A stretch of 35,450 nt of DNA from Chitinophagaceae bacterium UBA4407 (GCA_002390845.1 DGQT01000022.1:1-35450); one strand, 5' to 3'; counted from the stretch's first letter, positions 9,058-17,447 are shown. Numbers and translations are program-made. The notes: a model not told the origin generated them from the sequence alone.

Positions 9058-9242
9058 TTCTTTTGTACTTAGCTGAAGTACATGAATGAAGCTTTCCTTG
9101 CGTCGCACTCTTGTACGTTCAGAACAACGGTCGACAGTCGACGGTCGACAGTCGACGGTCAACGGTCGACCGAAGAATCAACTGTACAAGAGTGCGACGC
9201 AAGTAACGATCAATAGAAGATCCAATGTTTGTAACAAAAAAA
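9058..9242. repeat. Dispersed palindromic element, copy E (two arms with heptamer array in the loop)
   Basis: The left end TTCTTTTGTACTTAGC at 9058 resembles copy M. The left core TTGCGTCGCACTCTTGTAC is at 9098-9116 and the right core GTACAAGAGTGCGACGCAA at 9184-9202. The two 19-mers are exact reverse complements, so transcripts or single strands could form a long stem. The loop holds the GTCGAC array. The right end fades into GTAACAAAAAAATAAAA at about 9231-9246. The element lies between the PKD lipoprotein and the beta-helix gene. Confidence 0.85.
9130..9171. repeat. Tandem heptamer array, six GTCGAC-type units
   Basis: Six 7-bp units begin at 9130, 9137, 9144, 9151, 9158 and 9165. They read GTCGACA, GTCGACG, GTCGACA, GTCGACG, GTCAACG and GTCGACC. 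Five contain the self-complementary GTCGAC. The array sits exactly between the two facing arms of copy E. Confidence 0.9.
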
Positions 9243-9250
9243 TAAAATCC

Positions 9251-11119
9251 ATGAGTCCAATTACTAAAACCAGTTACAGGGTTATTATAATGACGGCGGC
9301 TTGCTGCATTATTGCTGTAATCAATTTTGCAAATACCTATTATGTAAATGCAGCAACGGGCAATGATGCGAACAGTGGTACTTCGCCTGCAAATGCATTG
9401 CTTACTATTCAAAAGGGTTTGGATAAAGCGGCACTGCCGGGAGATATTATTTTGGTATCGGCGGGTATTTATAAGCAAAATCTTATCTGGAAATTTTCCG
9501 GCAACACTGCCAATAAAATAACGTTGCAAAAGAATGGTTCCGGTGTTGTGTTTATAAAATCTGCTGATGCATCTGCATTGCCTGTTATACAAATAACCAA
9601 TTTCAGCAACATCGTTATTGATGGCTTTACCATTACCAGGGACAATGCAAAGAACAATGCGCAGGGCATTCTTATTAATTCTTCGGGAAGTGTTTTAATG
9701 CAGAATATTGAAGTGAAAAATTGTGTATTTACGGGCATCAACTGGAGTACTAATCCTAACACAAAGCCAACTGCAAGCCAGAATTCGCAACCATTTATTG
9801 TTTATGGAAGATCAAGCCAGGCAATACAAAATATAAGCGTACATGATTGTGATTTTAATAATAATATTACGGGTCAGAGTGAAGTCTGTTCTTTTAATTC
9901 TAATATTGATGGCTTTAGTGCAACGAATAATATCCTGCACGATAATACGAATATTGCTATTGATGTTATAGGCTTTGAAGGTGAGAACAGCAATGTAAAT
10001 ATTGACCAGGCGAGGAACGGAACTATATCAGGCAATACGTTTTATGTAAATCAAAGTCCATATGCGGAAGGTGCAAGCATATATGTGGATGGCGGCAAAT
10101 CTGTATTGATTGAAAACAACCTGATACGTGATGGCGATTATGGCATTGAGATAAGTGCCGAAAATGATAAACCCACCATTGCGTATGAAACACAGGATAT
10201 AACTGTGCGCAATAATTTAATTTATAACTGCCGGAGTGCAGGTTTAAAAATTGGTAATTACAAAGGCAAATTGCAGAATGCACTTGTGGTAAATAATACC
10301 TGTTTCTATAATAATCGTGGTGGCCGCAGGGATGGCGATACGGGTGGTACCAGTAATAATTTTGGCCCATGGGCGGAACTGGTAATTGATAATATGCAGG
10401 ATGTAAAAATAAGCGGTAATATTTTTTATGCACGTACGTCGAATACTGCAATGATAAACTCCGATGCGAATGCACTTATTACCAACCTTACCATGAACTA
10501 TAATTTATGGAACAATAAAAACAATGCTGCTGGTACAGGGCTCACATTTCAGTTTAAAATAAACAGTACTAATTATAGTTATACTTCCTATTCTGCATAT
10601 AAAACCAGCAACACTTTCAACTTTGATAAGCAATCAAAATACGGCAACCCCAATTTTACAAATGAAGGTATTGTGGGTAACAACAGCGTGAACCCTGACC
10701 TGCATATTCAAACAGGATCACTTGCTCTTGCAGGTGGCGACCCATTGGCTGTAACAGGCGCAGGTCGTGGCTTTTGGGGAACAACAGATTATTTTAGTAA
10801 CAACAGGATCGTTGGCATCATTGATATAGGCGCACATGAATTAAGTACAGGTTCATTACAAAAAACAGTGGCTAATGCTGCTGCTGTGCATATTTCTGTA
10901 TTTCCTAACCCAACAGTAAGCAAAGCATTTATAAAAGGGTTGCCGCAAGGTGTGTATAATTGTTCTGTAATTGATCGTTCGGGTAATACTTTGTTTACTG
11001 CAAAATCTTTATCCGCGAATAATTCGGGCATTACTGTTAGCAGTTTAAAGCAGGGCATTTACACAATCAAAATATACAATAAAACAGCCCAGTATAGCTG
11101 TTCATTTATTAAAGAGTAA
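9251..11119 (+). CDS. Secreted right-handed parallel beta-helix protein with T9SS sorting tail
   Basis: A 622-residue secreted protein. A hydrophobic signal segment (RVIIMTAACCIIAVINFA) is followed by TYYVNAATGNDANSGTSPANALLTIQ, the usual beginning of DUF1565/pectate-lyase-like beta-helices. Asparagine-rich rungs follow, with many VxNN and GNxF repeats up to about residue 500. The last ~75 residues (FPNPTVSKAFIKGLPQGVYNCSVID through IYTIKIYN) match a type A Por-secretion C-terminal domain, so export by the type IX system and surface attachment or release is expected. It may be a polysaccharide lyase or glycan-binding helix; no catalytic residues could be assigned. An upstream ATG at 9086 in the same frame would translate repeat copy E into 55 arginine-rich residues before the signal and is rejected. 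Confidence 0.82.
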   Translation: MSPITKTSYRVIIMTAACCIIAVINFANTYYVNAATGNDANSGTSPANALLTIQKGLDKAALPGDIILVSAGIYKQNLIWKFSGNTANKITLQKNGSGVVFIKSADASALPVIQITNFSNIVIDGFTITRDNAKNNAQGILINSSGSVLMQNIEVKNCVFTGINWSTNPNTKPTASQNSQPFIVYGRSSQAIQNISVHDCDFNNNITGQSEVCSFNSNIDGFSATNNILHDNTNIAIDVIGFEGENSNVNIDQARNGTISGNTFYVNQSPYAEGASIYVDGGKSVLIENNLIRDGDYGIEISAENDKPTIAYETQDITVRNNLIYNCRSAGLKIGNYKGKLQNALVVNNTCFYNNRGGRRDGDTGGTSNNFGPWAELVIDNMQDVKISGNIFYARTSNTAMINSDANALITNLTMNYNLWNNKNNAAGTGLTFQFKINSTNYSYTSYSAYKTSNTFNFDKQSKYGNPNFTNEGIVGNNSVNPDLHIQTGSLALAGGDPLAVTGAGRGFWGTTDYFSNNRIVGIIDIGAHELSTGSLQKTVANAAAVHISVFPNPTVSKAFIKGLPQGVYNCSVIDRSGNTLFTAKSLSANNSGITVSSLKQGIYTIKIYNKTAQYSCSFIKE

Positions 11120-11135
11120 GTATCTAAATATCCGG

Positions 11136-11239
11136 TAAGCTGTTGCGCTGCTGAATAAAGAAACAAAAGTACAAGAGTGCTCCCGAAGCTTCGGGAGCAA
11201 GGAACTATCATCAGGACATCTAAAGCCTGGCCAAAAAAT
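11136..11239 (-). repeat. Dispersed palindromic element, copy F (core replaced by a perfect palindrome)
   Basis: GCTGAATAAAG and GTACAAGAGTGC (11169-11180) match the inner part and half of the core. GACGCAA is then replaced by TCCCGAAGCTTCGGGAGCAA. The outer end GCCTGGCCAAAAAAT at 11225-11239 fits the family. The copy lies in the gap between the beta-helix gene and the DUF4832 gene. Confidence 0.65.
11179..11198. terminator. Perfect 20-bp palindrome, possible terminator or processing hairpin
   Basis: GCTCCCGAAGCTTCGGGAGC is fully self-complementary and GC-rich, 60 bp after the beta-helix stop. In RNA it would form a strong stem with a small loop, but no T-run follows on the + strand, so intrinsic termination is uncertain. 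It is embedded in repeat copy F. Confidence 0.4.
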
Positions 11240-11259
11240 ATTTATTAAAAACTTTGTAC

Positions 11260-12795
11260 ATGAAAAAAATTGCTATCCTGGTTTTTACATCTGCATTTTG
11301 CATTGCCTCTTTTACTGTGTGCAGTAAGTTCGATAAGCCTGCATTTTATTATGCACCTGCAACAGATACATTGCTCTATACGGAAAGCGCGGAAGATTTT
11401 CCTAATCCGGAACGGGGTTTTTACCGTGTGGCAGAAACACATGCAAATAATTATCAGCCGCTTGATGTAAACCAGTTAAAAGAATGGCGCACTTTGCAGC
11501 AGGCTGATGATGGTGAATATAATGTGTATAGTACATTAACTTTTAGAAACATTGTACTTGATGGCTTTACTTCAAAAGATTTACCAGAGGATTTGCTCAC
11601 AAAAATTAAAACAGATTTTGCAAGTGCAAGGACTGCGGGAATAAAACTTATAGTTCGTTTTACTTACAATGTTAATCCACAAAGTGGCAGTTGCCCAGAA
11701 GGTTTTATTTGTCCGCCCTATAAAGATGCAAGCAAAGAATTTGTGTTAAAACATATTGCACAATTAAAACCAATTTTCCAGGAAAATGCAGATGTGCTGG
11801 CATGTTTGCAAATGGGTTTTATAGGCATGTGGGGCGAAAATTATTACAGCGATTTTTTTGGAGATGCATCCAGCAACAGTATTGGAAAATTTACCGATGA
11901 GAATTGGGCTGATAAAAATGAAGTGCTGAAAGCCTTGCTGGATGCGGTTCCTGCAGACCGTATGATACAGGTTCGTACACCTCAGTTGAAGCAACGTTAT
12001 GTGTATGGTGTAAATGCATCAACCAATTCTGCAGCACTTACCGAAGCTGAATCATTTAACGAAACGGACAAATCACGTATCGGTTTTCATAACGATTGCT
12101 TTCTTTCTTCGCCTTCAGATTATGGCACTTATGATGATTATGGTAACTCATCAAGTGATCGAATATCGGGTAATATTTTAAAGCCATACATGATGGAAGA
12201 CAGCCGCTTTGTTGCAGTGGGTGGAGAAACCTGCGATGATACTTACAGCCCTTACAATGATTGCGAAGCTGCAGGCAAAGCTCAAACTGAAATGCGCAAC
12301 CTGCATTACAGTTTTTTAAACTGCGCTTACAATAACGATGTAAACAATGATTGGCAAACCGGAGGTTGTATGGATTCAATAAAAAATAATCTGGGCTATC
12401 GTTTTGTTATGCGCAGTGCTTTGTATCCGCTCTCTGCTGTTGAAGCAGGCAAATTATTTTCATTTACATTGAATATAGAAAACGTTGGTTATGCATCACC
12501 GTTTAATCAAAGACCTGTAAAGTTGATCATGCGTAATCAACAAACTGCAACCGAGTTTTCGTTCGATGTTGATACCGATATACGTAAATGGTTTAGCGGT
12601 ATCAACAATTTAAAAATTACAACACTCACGCAAACAGATATGCCAAAAGGCGTCTATGATTTATTTTTATATATGCCCGATAAATATGAGTCTATTACCT
12701 CAAGAACTGAATATGCCATTCGTTGCGCCAATACAAATTGCTGGGAAGAAACCACAGGATACAATAAACTCGGCTTTACTGTTAAGGTTAAATAA
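11260..12795 (+). CDS. DUF4874/DUF4832 family putative lipoprotein
   Basis: A 511-residue exported protein. The N-terminus MKKIAILVFTSAFCIASFTVC gives a signal peptide with a plausible lipobox cysteine. The segment FPNPERGFYRV marks the start of the DUF4874 domain, which looks TIM-barrel-like with strands such as GIKLIVRFTYN and VLACLQMGFIGMWGENYYS. The C-terminal part, from about residue 370 (YRFVMRSALYP, then LNIENVGYASPFNQRPVKLIM), fits DUF4832. Proteins of this pair occur in glycan-related loci and are thought to be glycosidase-like, but no activity is established to my knowledge. The ATG at 11260 was chosen over a TTG at 11254. It is the last + strand gene of the SusCD locus and is convergent with the flavoprotein gene. 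Confidence 0.8.
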   Translation: MKKIAILVFTSAFCIASFTVCSKFDKPAFYYAPATDTLLYTESAEDFPNPERGFYRVAETHANNYQPLDVNQLKEWRTLQQADDGEYNVYSTLTFRNIVLDGFTSKDLPEDLLTKIKTDFASARTAGIKLIVRFTYNVNPQSGSCPEGFICPPYKDASKEFVLKHIAQLKPIFQENADVLACLQMGFIGMWGENYYSDFFGDASSNSIGKFTDENWADKNEVLKALLDAVPADRMIQVRTPQLKQRYVYGVNASTNSAALTEAESFNETDKSRIGFHNDCFLSSPSDYGTYDDYGNSSSDRISGNILKPYMMEDSRFVAVGGETCDDTYSPYNDCEAAGKAQTEMRNLHYSFLNCAYNNDVNNDWQTGGCMDSIKNNLGYRFVMRSALYPLSAVEAGKLFSFTLNIENVGYASPFNQRPVKLIMRNQQTATEFSFDVDTDIRKWFSGINNLKITTLTQTDMPKGVYDLFLYMPDKYESITSRTEYAIRCANTNCWEETTGYNKLGFTVKVK

Positions 12796-12810
12796 ACACA
12801 AGAATTAAAG

Positions 12811-12900
12811 GTTTTTTTTGAGCCCGGCTTTAGGATCATTATGAGGCATTTGTTGCGTCGCACTCTTGATCATTTGGATTCTGAAGCAGCTATACCGAAG
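12811..12900 (+). repeat. Dispersed palindromic element, copy G
   Basis: The outer end GTTTTTTTTGAGCCCGGC at 12811 leads to ATTATGAGGCATTTG and the core TTGCGTCGCACTCTTGATC at 12853-12871. Its last four bases differ from the usual GTAC. The inner GAAGCAGCTATACCGAAGC resembles copy B. It sits between the convergent ends of the DUF4832 gene and the flavoprotein gene; its oligo-T end could serve as a terminator tract for the + strand gene. Confidence 0.75.
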
Positions 12901-12949
12901 CATAAATTGCTTGCTAAAATGAAATGCTTTATGCATCAGATTTCTTGTA

Positions 12950-14200
12950 TCAGGCAGTAGTATCAGTCTTTGCGGATAAGCCTGCAATATTGGTAGCAGC
13001 AATAAATCCTGTCGTCCACGCATTTTGAAAATTAAAGCCACCGGTAACGGCATCAACATCCATAATTTCACCTGCAAAGAAAAGGTTGGGAATTATTTTA
13101 CTCTCCATTGTATTGGCATTGATCTCAAATAATTTTATGCCGCCACAGGTAACAAATTCTTCTTTGAATGTTGTTTTACCTTTTACCTGGAACACTTGAG
13201 CGGTAAGCATTTGAATGAGTTTGTTTTGCTGCTTCGCCAATAGTTCTGCCCAACGTAGGTCTGCATTAATTTCACTTTGTTCAAGCAGGTACAGCCACAA
13301 ACGGTTGGGCAAATTAAATGGATTTCTATTGCCTATTTTTTGCCCGGCAAACTGATTACGCAGGCTGATCCAGGCATCCCTTAAAATTTGTTCGTTGTAA
13401 TCTTCCAGCCAGTTAATTACAATTGTAAACATGTAATTTTTTTCGGCAAGTTCCCTTGCGCCCCATGCAGATAATTTTAAAATAGCCGGTCCGCTAAAAC
13501 CCCAATGAGTAATGAGCAAAGGCCCTGTTTCGGTTAATTTTGTTGATTGAATTTTTACCGTTGCCCGTTCAACACTTACACCCATTAATGAAGTAATCGC
13601 ATTATTTGGAATATTAAATGTAAACAAAGAAGGAACAGGTTCTTTAATACTATGGCCCAGTTGCTTCAACCAATCAAACTGTGTTGATTTAGGAAATCCA
13701 CCGCAGGCAATGCAGAGAAAATCTGTTTGTAGTTTGTGGTTAGTCGTTTCCAATTCAAATCCGTTTTCAACCTTTGTAATTTGTTTTACGTCGGCATGTA
13801 TTCGCACTTCAACGTTGTATTTATCAGCTTCTTTAAGTAGACAATGAATGATCGTTTGAGCATCATCAGTAACCGGGAATACTCTTCCGTCTTCTTCTGT
13901 TTTTAATGGTACGCCACGCTCCTCAAACCATTGAATGGTGTGTCTTGTATTAAACCAGTGAAAAGATTTCTTTAGAAAATTTTGTCCTCGTGGGTAACGT
14001 TTTATCAGCTCCGGAATATCGAAACATGAATGTGTTACATTACAACGGCCGCCGCCACTTACTTTTACTTTAGATAAAACTTTGCTGCTTTTTTCAAGCA
14101 GTATAACTTTCAAAGTTGGGTTAAGACGTGCCGCATTTACTGCGCAAAAAAAACCTGCTGCGCCGCCGCCAATAACCACAAGTTTTTTTGACGAATACAT
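12950..14200 (-). CDS. BaiN/HI0933-family NAD(P)/FAD-dependent oxidoreductase
   Basis: A 416-residue flavoprotein. The N-terminal Rossmann motif GGGAAG (residues 11-16) sits in KLVVIGGGAAGFFCAV. It is followed by the family signature KVSGGGRCNVTH (about 47-58). An HI0933-type insertion domain occupies the middle, and the C-terminal FAD-contact block reads FFAGEIMDVDAVTGGFNFQNAWTTG. Family members (YhiN, BaiN) are flavin oxidoreductases whose physiological substrates are mostly unclear. The ATG lies one base beyond the map stop, so the two genes are very probably cotranscribed. That is an odd partner for a ribosomal cluster, since Bacteroidota usually have infA or rpmJ here. Confidence 0.88.
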   Translation of the reverse strand: MYSSKKLVVIGGGAAGFFCAVNAARLNPTLKVILLEKSSKVLSKVKVSGGGRCNVTHSCFDIPELIKRYPRGQNFLKKSFHWFNTRHTIQWFEERGVPLKTEEDGRVFPVTDDAQTIIHCLLKEADKYNVEVRIHADVKQITKVENGFELETTNHKLQTDFLCIACGGFPKSTQFDWLKQLGHSIKEPVPSLFTFNIPNNAITSLMGVSVERATVKIQSTKLTETGPLLITHWGFSGPAILKLSAWGARELAEKNYMFTIVINWLEDYNEQILRDAWISLRNQFAGQKIGNRNPFNLPNRLWLYLLEQSEINADLRWAELLAKQQNKLIQMLTAQVFQVKGKTTFKEEFVTCGGIKLFEINANTMESKIIPNLFFAGEIMDVDAVTGGFNFQNAWTTGFIAATNIAGLSAKTDTTA

Positions 14201-14201
14201 G

Positions 14202-15029
14202 TTATATTACTGCTGTTTCTTTTACAGCATAATAAGAGGTATTGAGATTTGGGTTTGCCTGTTCAGCAGCTTCTATAATAGAATAATCAGAGAGTATTAA
14301 TGGCTTGTTTCTTTTTACACAAACATCATGTTCAAAATGCACCGATGGCTTGCCATCACGGGTGCGCACCGTCCAGCCATCGCTTTCTGTATAAACTTCT
14401 TTAGTGCCCATGTTAATCATCGGCTCAATCGCAAGCACAGCATTTTCTTTTAATTTTTTTCCGTCACCCCGGCGGCCGTAATTGGGCACCTGCGGGTCTT
14501 CGTGAAGGCTTCTTCCAAGGCCATGGCCCACAAGTTCACGTACTACGCCATAGCCATGTCTTTTTTCTGTATAGTCTTGTATGGCGTAGGAAATATCCCC
14601 AACCCTGTTGCCCGAAACGGCTTTTTCAACACCACGGTATAAAGACTCTTTGGTCACTTTAACCAGCTGTAGCACCGCATCGCTAACATTACCAATAATA
14701 AATGTATAGGCATGATCGCCATGCCAGCCATTTAATATTACACCCATATCAATTGAAACAATATCACCATCTTTCAACGGGTTATTATTGGGGAAACCAT
14801 GCACCACTACATCGTTTACAGAAGCACAAATATTATGCGGGTAGCCCCGGTAATTAAGAAAGCTTGGGATGGCTTTGTGGTCGCGTACAAAATCTGCACA
14901 CAGCTTATCTATTTCAAGCGTTGTTACACCGGCCTTTAATATTTTGGCCACTTCGGTTAGCGTTTTACTAACCAGCAAGGCGCTTTGTTTCATCAACGCA
15001 ATTTCTGCCTCTGTTTTGTAGATGATCAT
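14202..15029 (-). CDS. map: Type I methionine aminopeptidase
   Basis: This enzyme removes the initiator methionine from nascent proteins and is commonly encoded beside secY. The fold and metal ligands are visible: DGDIVSIDMGVILNGWHGDHAYTFIIG carries the aspartate pair, GHGLGRSLHEDP a histidine, IEPM a glutamate and HFEHDVCV the final glutamate. Length is 275 residues from the start MIIYKTEAEIALMKQS, the form most family members begin with. A second ATG at 15050 in frame would add seven residues (MSRRING) and has a GGAGG seven bases upstream, so it cannot be excluded. A strong terminator separates it from secY, so it probably has its own promoter within or near repeat copy H. Confidence 0.93.
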   Translation of the reverse strand: MIIYKTEAEIALMKQSALLVSKTLTEVAKILKAGVTTLEIDKLCADFVRDHKAIPSFLNYRGYPHNICASVNDVVVHGFPNNNPLKDGDIVSIDMGVILNGWHGDHAYTFIIGNVSDAVLQLVKVTKESLYRGVEKAVSGNRVGDISYAIQDYTEKRHGYGVVRELVGHGLGRSLHEDPQVPNYGRRGDGKKLKENAVLAIEPMINMGTKEVYTESDGWTVRTRDGKPSVHFEHDVCVKRNKPLILSDYSIIEAAEQANPNLNTSYYAVKETAVI

Positions 15030-15121
15030 ACCGTTTATTCTTCGGGACATTTAGCCCTCCGCCCTGAAGGGAACTTTTGTTTTAGTAATAAAAAATTTAA
15101 CCCAATATTTTTAAAATACAT

Positions 15122-15331
15122 TCTGAACCCAGCTTTTGATATTCTATTGACCGTTCCTTGCGTCGCACACTTGTACGTTCGGAAATCTTACTGAACAATA
15201 TGCAAACCGGCTGCCCGCTAAAGGTTAATTGTATTTCAGAAACCGGGCTGCACATTGTCGATACATATTCTTCAGCACAAGAGTGCGACGCAACGAATGC
15301 CTAATGCTTATTCTTTTGCCTGGTTCAAAAT
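15122..15331. repeat. Dispersed palindromic element, copy H (two arms, about 210 bp)
   Basis: The left end CTGAACCCAGC starts near 15122. The left core TTGCGTCGCACACTTGTAC is at 15158-15176; the inner parts ACTGAACAATATGC and CCGGGCTGC follow. The right core is CACAAGAGTGCGACGCAAC at 15276-15294 and the right end is GCCTGGTTCAAAA at 15318-15330. It occupies most of the 384-bp gap between map and secY; nothing else was recognised there apart from the secY terminator. Confidence 0.85.
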
Positions 15332-15377
15332 TGTATTCTTCAAAAGAAATTAAAAAACTATAGCCTTGCTAAAAATA

Positions 15378-15403
15378 AAACCTGCCAGTTTTCTGACAGG
15401 TTT
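15378..15403 (-). terminator. Intrinsic terminator after secY
   Basis: On the - strand AAACCTG-T-CAG pairs with CTG-G-CAGGTTT around an AAAA loop. This gives an 11-bp stem with one T-G wobble, followed by TTATTTTTAG. It lies about 30 bp after the secY stop and should end the S10-spc transcript. Confidence 0.85.
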
Positions 15404-15434
15404 AAATACAATATAAAAAAGATACCAAAAAATA

Positions 15435-16784
15435 TTAATAGCTGGCAGAAGAAACAGCTTGCCTGCCTTGTATGCGTCCGCCTTTCATTAAACCATCGTA
15501 CTGGCGCATTAGCAAATGTGTTTCTATTTGCTGCAAGGTATCGAGTATTACACCTACCATAATCAGTAATGATGTACCACCAAAAAATGTACTGAAGTTT
15601 TGTGTTACTTTAAGCATTTGTGCAAAGCCGGGGAGTATACCTACAATTGCCAGCAGTATTGCGCCGGGCAATGTTATTTTATCCATGATTGCCCCAATAT
15701 AATCCGCTGTAGGCTGGCCTGGTTTTACGCCGGGTATAAAGCCGTTGTTGCGTTTAAGGTCTTCGCTCATTTGCTTGGGGTTAAATATCAGTGCTGTGTA
15801 AAGGAATGTAAAGCCAATTACCATTACTGCGTATATAACCATGTACCATGGGTTGCTGTGATCAGAGAATATTTTTACGATACCCTGTGCAGAATCCATT
15901 TGTGTAAAAGAAACCAATGTTGGTAAAAACATAATGGCCTGCGCAAAGATGATAGGCATTACACCAGCACCATTTACTTTCAAAGGCAGAAATTGTCGGG
16001 CGCCGCCAAATTGCCTGTTCCCAATAATTTGTTTTGCATAGTTTACAGGTACTTTTCTAATACCTTGTATCAAAACAATAAGCCCCATGATGATAGCGAT
16101 AAGGAATGCAATTTCAACCATGAATATCAGCAAGCCGCCACCGCCTTTTTGCTGTTTGGAAACAAATTCCTGTATAACAGCCTGTGGTAAACGTGAAAGG
16201 ATACCAATCATGATAATGATAGAAACACCGTTACCCAAACCTTTATCCTGTATTTTTTCACCAAGCCACATTACGAATAATGTACCTGCCGTTAAAACAA
16301 TGATTGTTGATGTTAAGAAGTATGGTTGATAAGAAGCAATCATGGCTTCTGCATAACCAGGCGTTTTTAAGTAAGAAACATAGGCGCTTGCCTGGAGAAT
16401 GGTTACCAATACGGTAAGGTATCTGGTCCACTGGTTAATTTTTTTGCGTCCGCTTTCACCTTCTTTTTGAACCTTTTGCATCTGAGGAACAAGAATTGTC
16501 ATCAACTGCATAAAAATTGAAGCAGATATATAAGGCATTACACCCAATGCAAAAATAGAAGCATGTGAAAATGCACCACCTGCAAAAGCATCAAACAAAC
16601 CCAGCAAGCCATTGGTTCCCGCGCCACCTGCCTGTGCAGCTTCAAGCTTATTGGGATCGATCCCTGGAAGTACAATATGAGAACCCACCCTGTAAATAAG
16701 AATAAAAGTAAGCGTTACAATAATTTTACTACGTAACTCCTCTATACTCCAGATATTCTTTATAGTTTGAATTAATTTTTTCAC
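15435..16784 (-). CDS. secY: Preprotein translocase subunit SecY
   Basis: A 449-residue central channel of the Sec translocon, with ten predicted membrane segments starting near residue 22 (IIVTLTFILIYRVG). Recognisable features are the plug-region LLGLFDAFAGGAF, the FALGVMPYISASIFMQLM segment of TM2, KGLGNGVSIIIM, and the cytosolic loop with NRQFGGARQFLPLKVNGAGVMPIIFA. The C-terminal HLLMRQYDGLMKGGRIQGR also fits. It is the last gene of the spc part of the cluster and is followed by a terminator. Confidence 0.97.
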   Translation of the reverse strand: MKKLIQTIKNIWSIEELRSKIIVTLTFILIYRVGSHIVLPGIDPNKLEAAQAGGAGTNGLLGLFDAFAGGAFSHASIFALGVMPYISASIFMQLMTILVPQMQKVQKEGESGRKKINQWTRYLTVLVTILQASAYVSYLKTPGYAEAMIASYQPYFLTSTIIVLTAGTLFVMWLGEKIQDKGLGNGVSIIIMIGILSRLPQAVIQEFVSKQQKGGGGLLIFMVEIAFLIAIIMGLIVLIQGIRKVPVNYAKQIIGNRQFGGARQFLPLKVNGAGVMPIIFAQAIMFLPTLVSFTQMDSAQGIVKIFSDHSNPWYMVIYAVMVIGFTFLYTALIFNPKQMSEDLKRNNGFIPGVKPGQPTADYIGAIMDKITLPGAILLAIVGILPGFAQMLKVTQNFSTFFGGTSLLIMVGVILDTLQQIETHLLMRQYDGLMKGGRIQGRQAVSSASY

Positions 16785-16825
16785 TGAATGATAGTTGATT
16801 GAATGAATATCACATGGAAATCAAA

Positions 16826-16847
16826 AGACGCACCGTTGGATGCGTCT
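16826..16847 (-). terminator. Hairpin in the rplO-secY spacer, possible attenuator
   Basis: On the - strand AGACGCA pairs with TGCGTCT (7 bp, 8-base loop TCCAACGG), followed by TTTGATTTCC. The short, interrupted T-run suggests partial termination or a processing site that could lower secY output relative to the ribosomal proteins. This function is inference. Confidence 0.5.
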
Positions 16848-16868
16848 GGCAAATATCGTTAAATTTCA

Positions 16869-17315
16869 TTACAAAATTTCAACTGTGCCACCTGTTGCCT
16901 CAATAGCCGTTTTGGCCTTTTCACTAACAGCATTTACTTTAAAACTCAGTTTGGTTTTAAGCTCGCCGTTTCCAAGCACTTTTACTTTATCGGTTTTGCT
17001 GATTAACCCATTAATGTAGAGATTTTCTACACTAAATTCAGTGAACCCGTATTTTTCTGAGAGTTGTTCTATCTGCCCTAAATTATATACGGTATATTCA
17101 ACACGGTTATTGTTTTTAAACCCACGTTTTGGCAACCTTCTTTGAATAGGCATCTGTCCACCTTCGTGAGCCATCTTGCTGGAATAACCTGCCCGGCTTT
17201 GACCACCTTTATTACCTTTTGTAGACGTACCACCTTTACCACTTGCCTCACCACGTCCTATACGTCTTTCTTTATGTACCGAACCTTCAGCCGGTTTTAA
17301 ATTGTGCAGTTTCAT
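16869..17315 (-). CDS. rplO: 50S ribosomal protein L15
   Basis: A 148-residue large-subunit protein. The N-terminus MKLHNLKPAEGSVHKERRIGRG and the glycine-rich GKGGTSTKGNKGGQSRAG region bind 23S rRNA. The C-terminal globular part carries KVLGNGELKTKLSFKVNAVSEKAKTAIEATGG. It has the usual position between rpmD and secY. The spacer on its 5' side is a long inverted octamer array. Confidence 0.97.
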   Translation of the reverse strand: MKLHNLKPAEGSVHKERRIGRGEASGKGGTSTKGNKGGQSRAGYSSKMAHEGGQMPIQRRLPKRGFKNNNRVEYTVYNLGQIEQLSEKYGFTEFSVENLYINGLISKTDKVKVLGNGELKTKLSFKVNAVSEKAKTAIEATGGTVEIL

Positions 17316-17360
17316 TGTATATTGATTTTTAACTCAACGGGGTATCGCCCCTCGCTTTTT

Positions 17361-17447
17361 AATTTGAAAATTTGTGAATTTGAAGATTTGAAAATAACAA
17401 TGGGTTAATTAATTTTCAAATTAACTCACTTTCAAATTTTCAAATTA
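17361..17447. repeat. Inverted octamer array in the rpmD-rplO spacer
   Basis: The left side has four degenerate 8-bp units starting at 17361 (AATTTGAA, AATTTGTG, AATTTGAA, GATTTGAA). The right side has the complementary form TTTTCAAATT at 17412-17422 and again at 17429-17447. The two sides can pair into a long AT-rich stem. The right end overlaps the rpmD stop codon. Confidence 0.75.

Noticed and set aside
9121..9180. CRISPR array
   Set aside because: The GTCGAC units are 7 bp in direct tandem with no spacers, and no cas genes are present.
9086..9250. In-frame extension of the beta-helix gene to an ATG at 9086
   Set aside because: The extra 55 residues are a translation of repeat copy E and its GTCGAC heptamers, and they would bury the signal peptide. 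The ATG at 9251 gives a normal exported protein.
15051..15434. Possible small genes infA or rpmJ between map and secY
   Set aside because: No suitable open frame on either strand; the space is filled by repeat copy H and the secY terminator.
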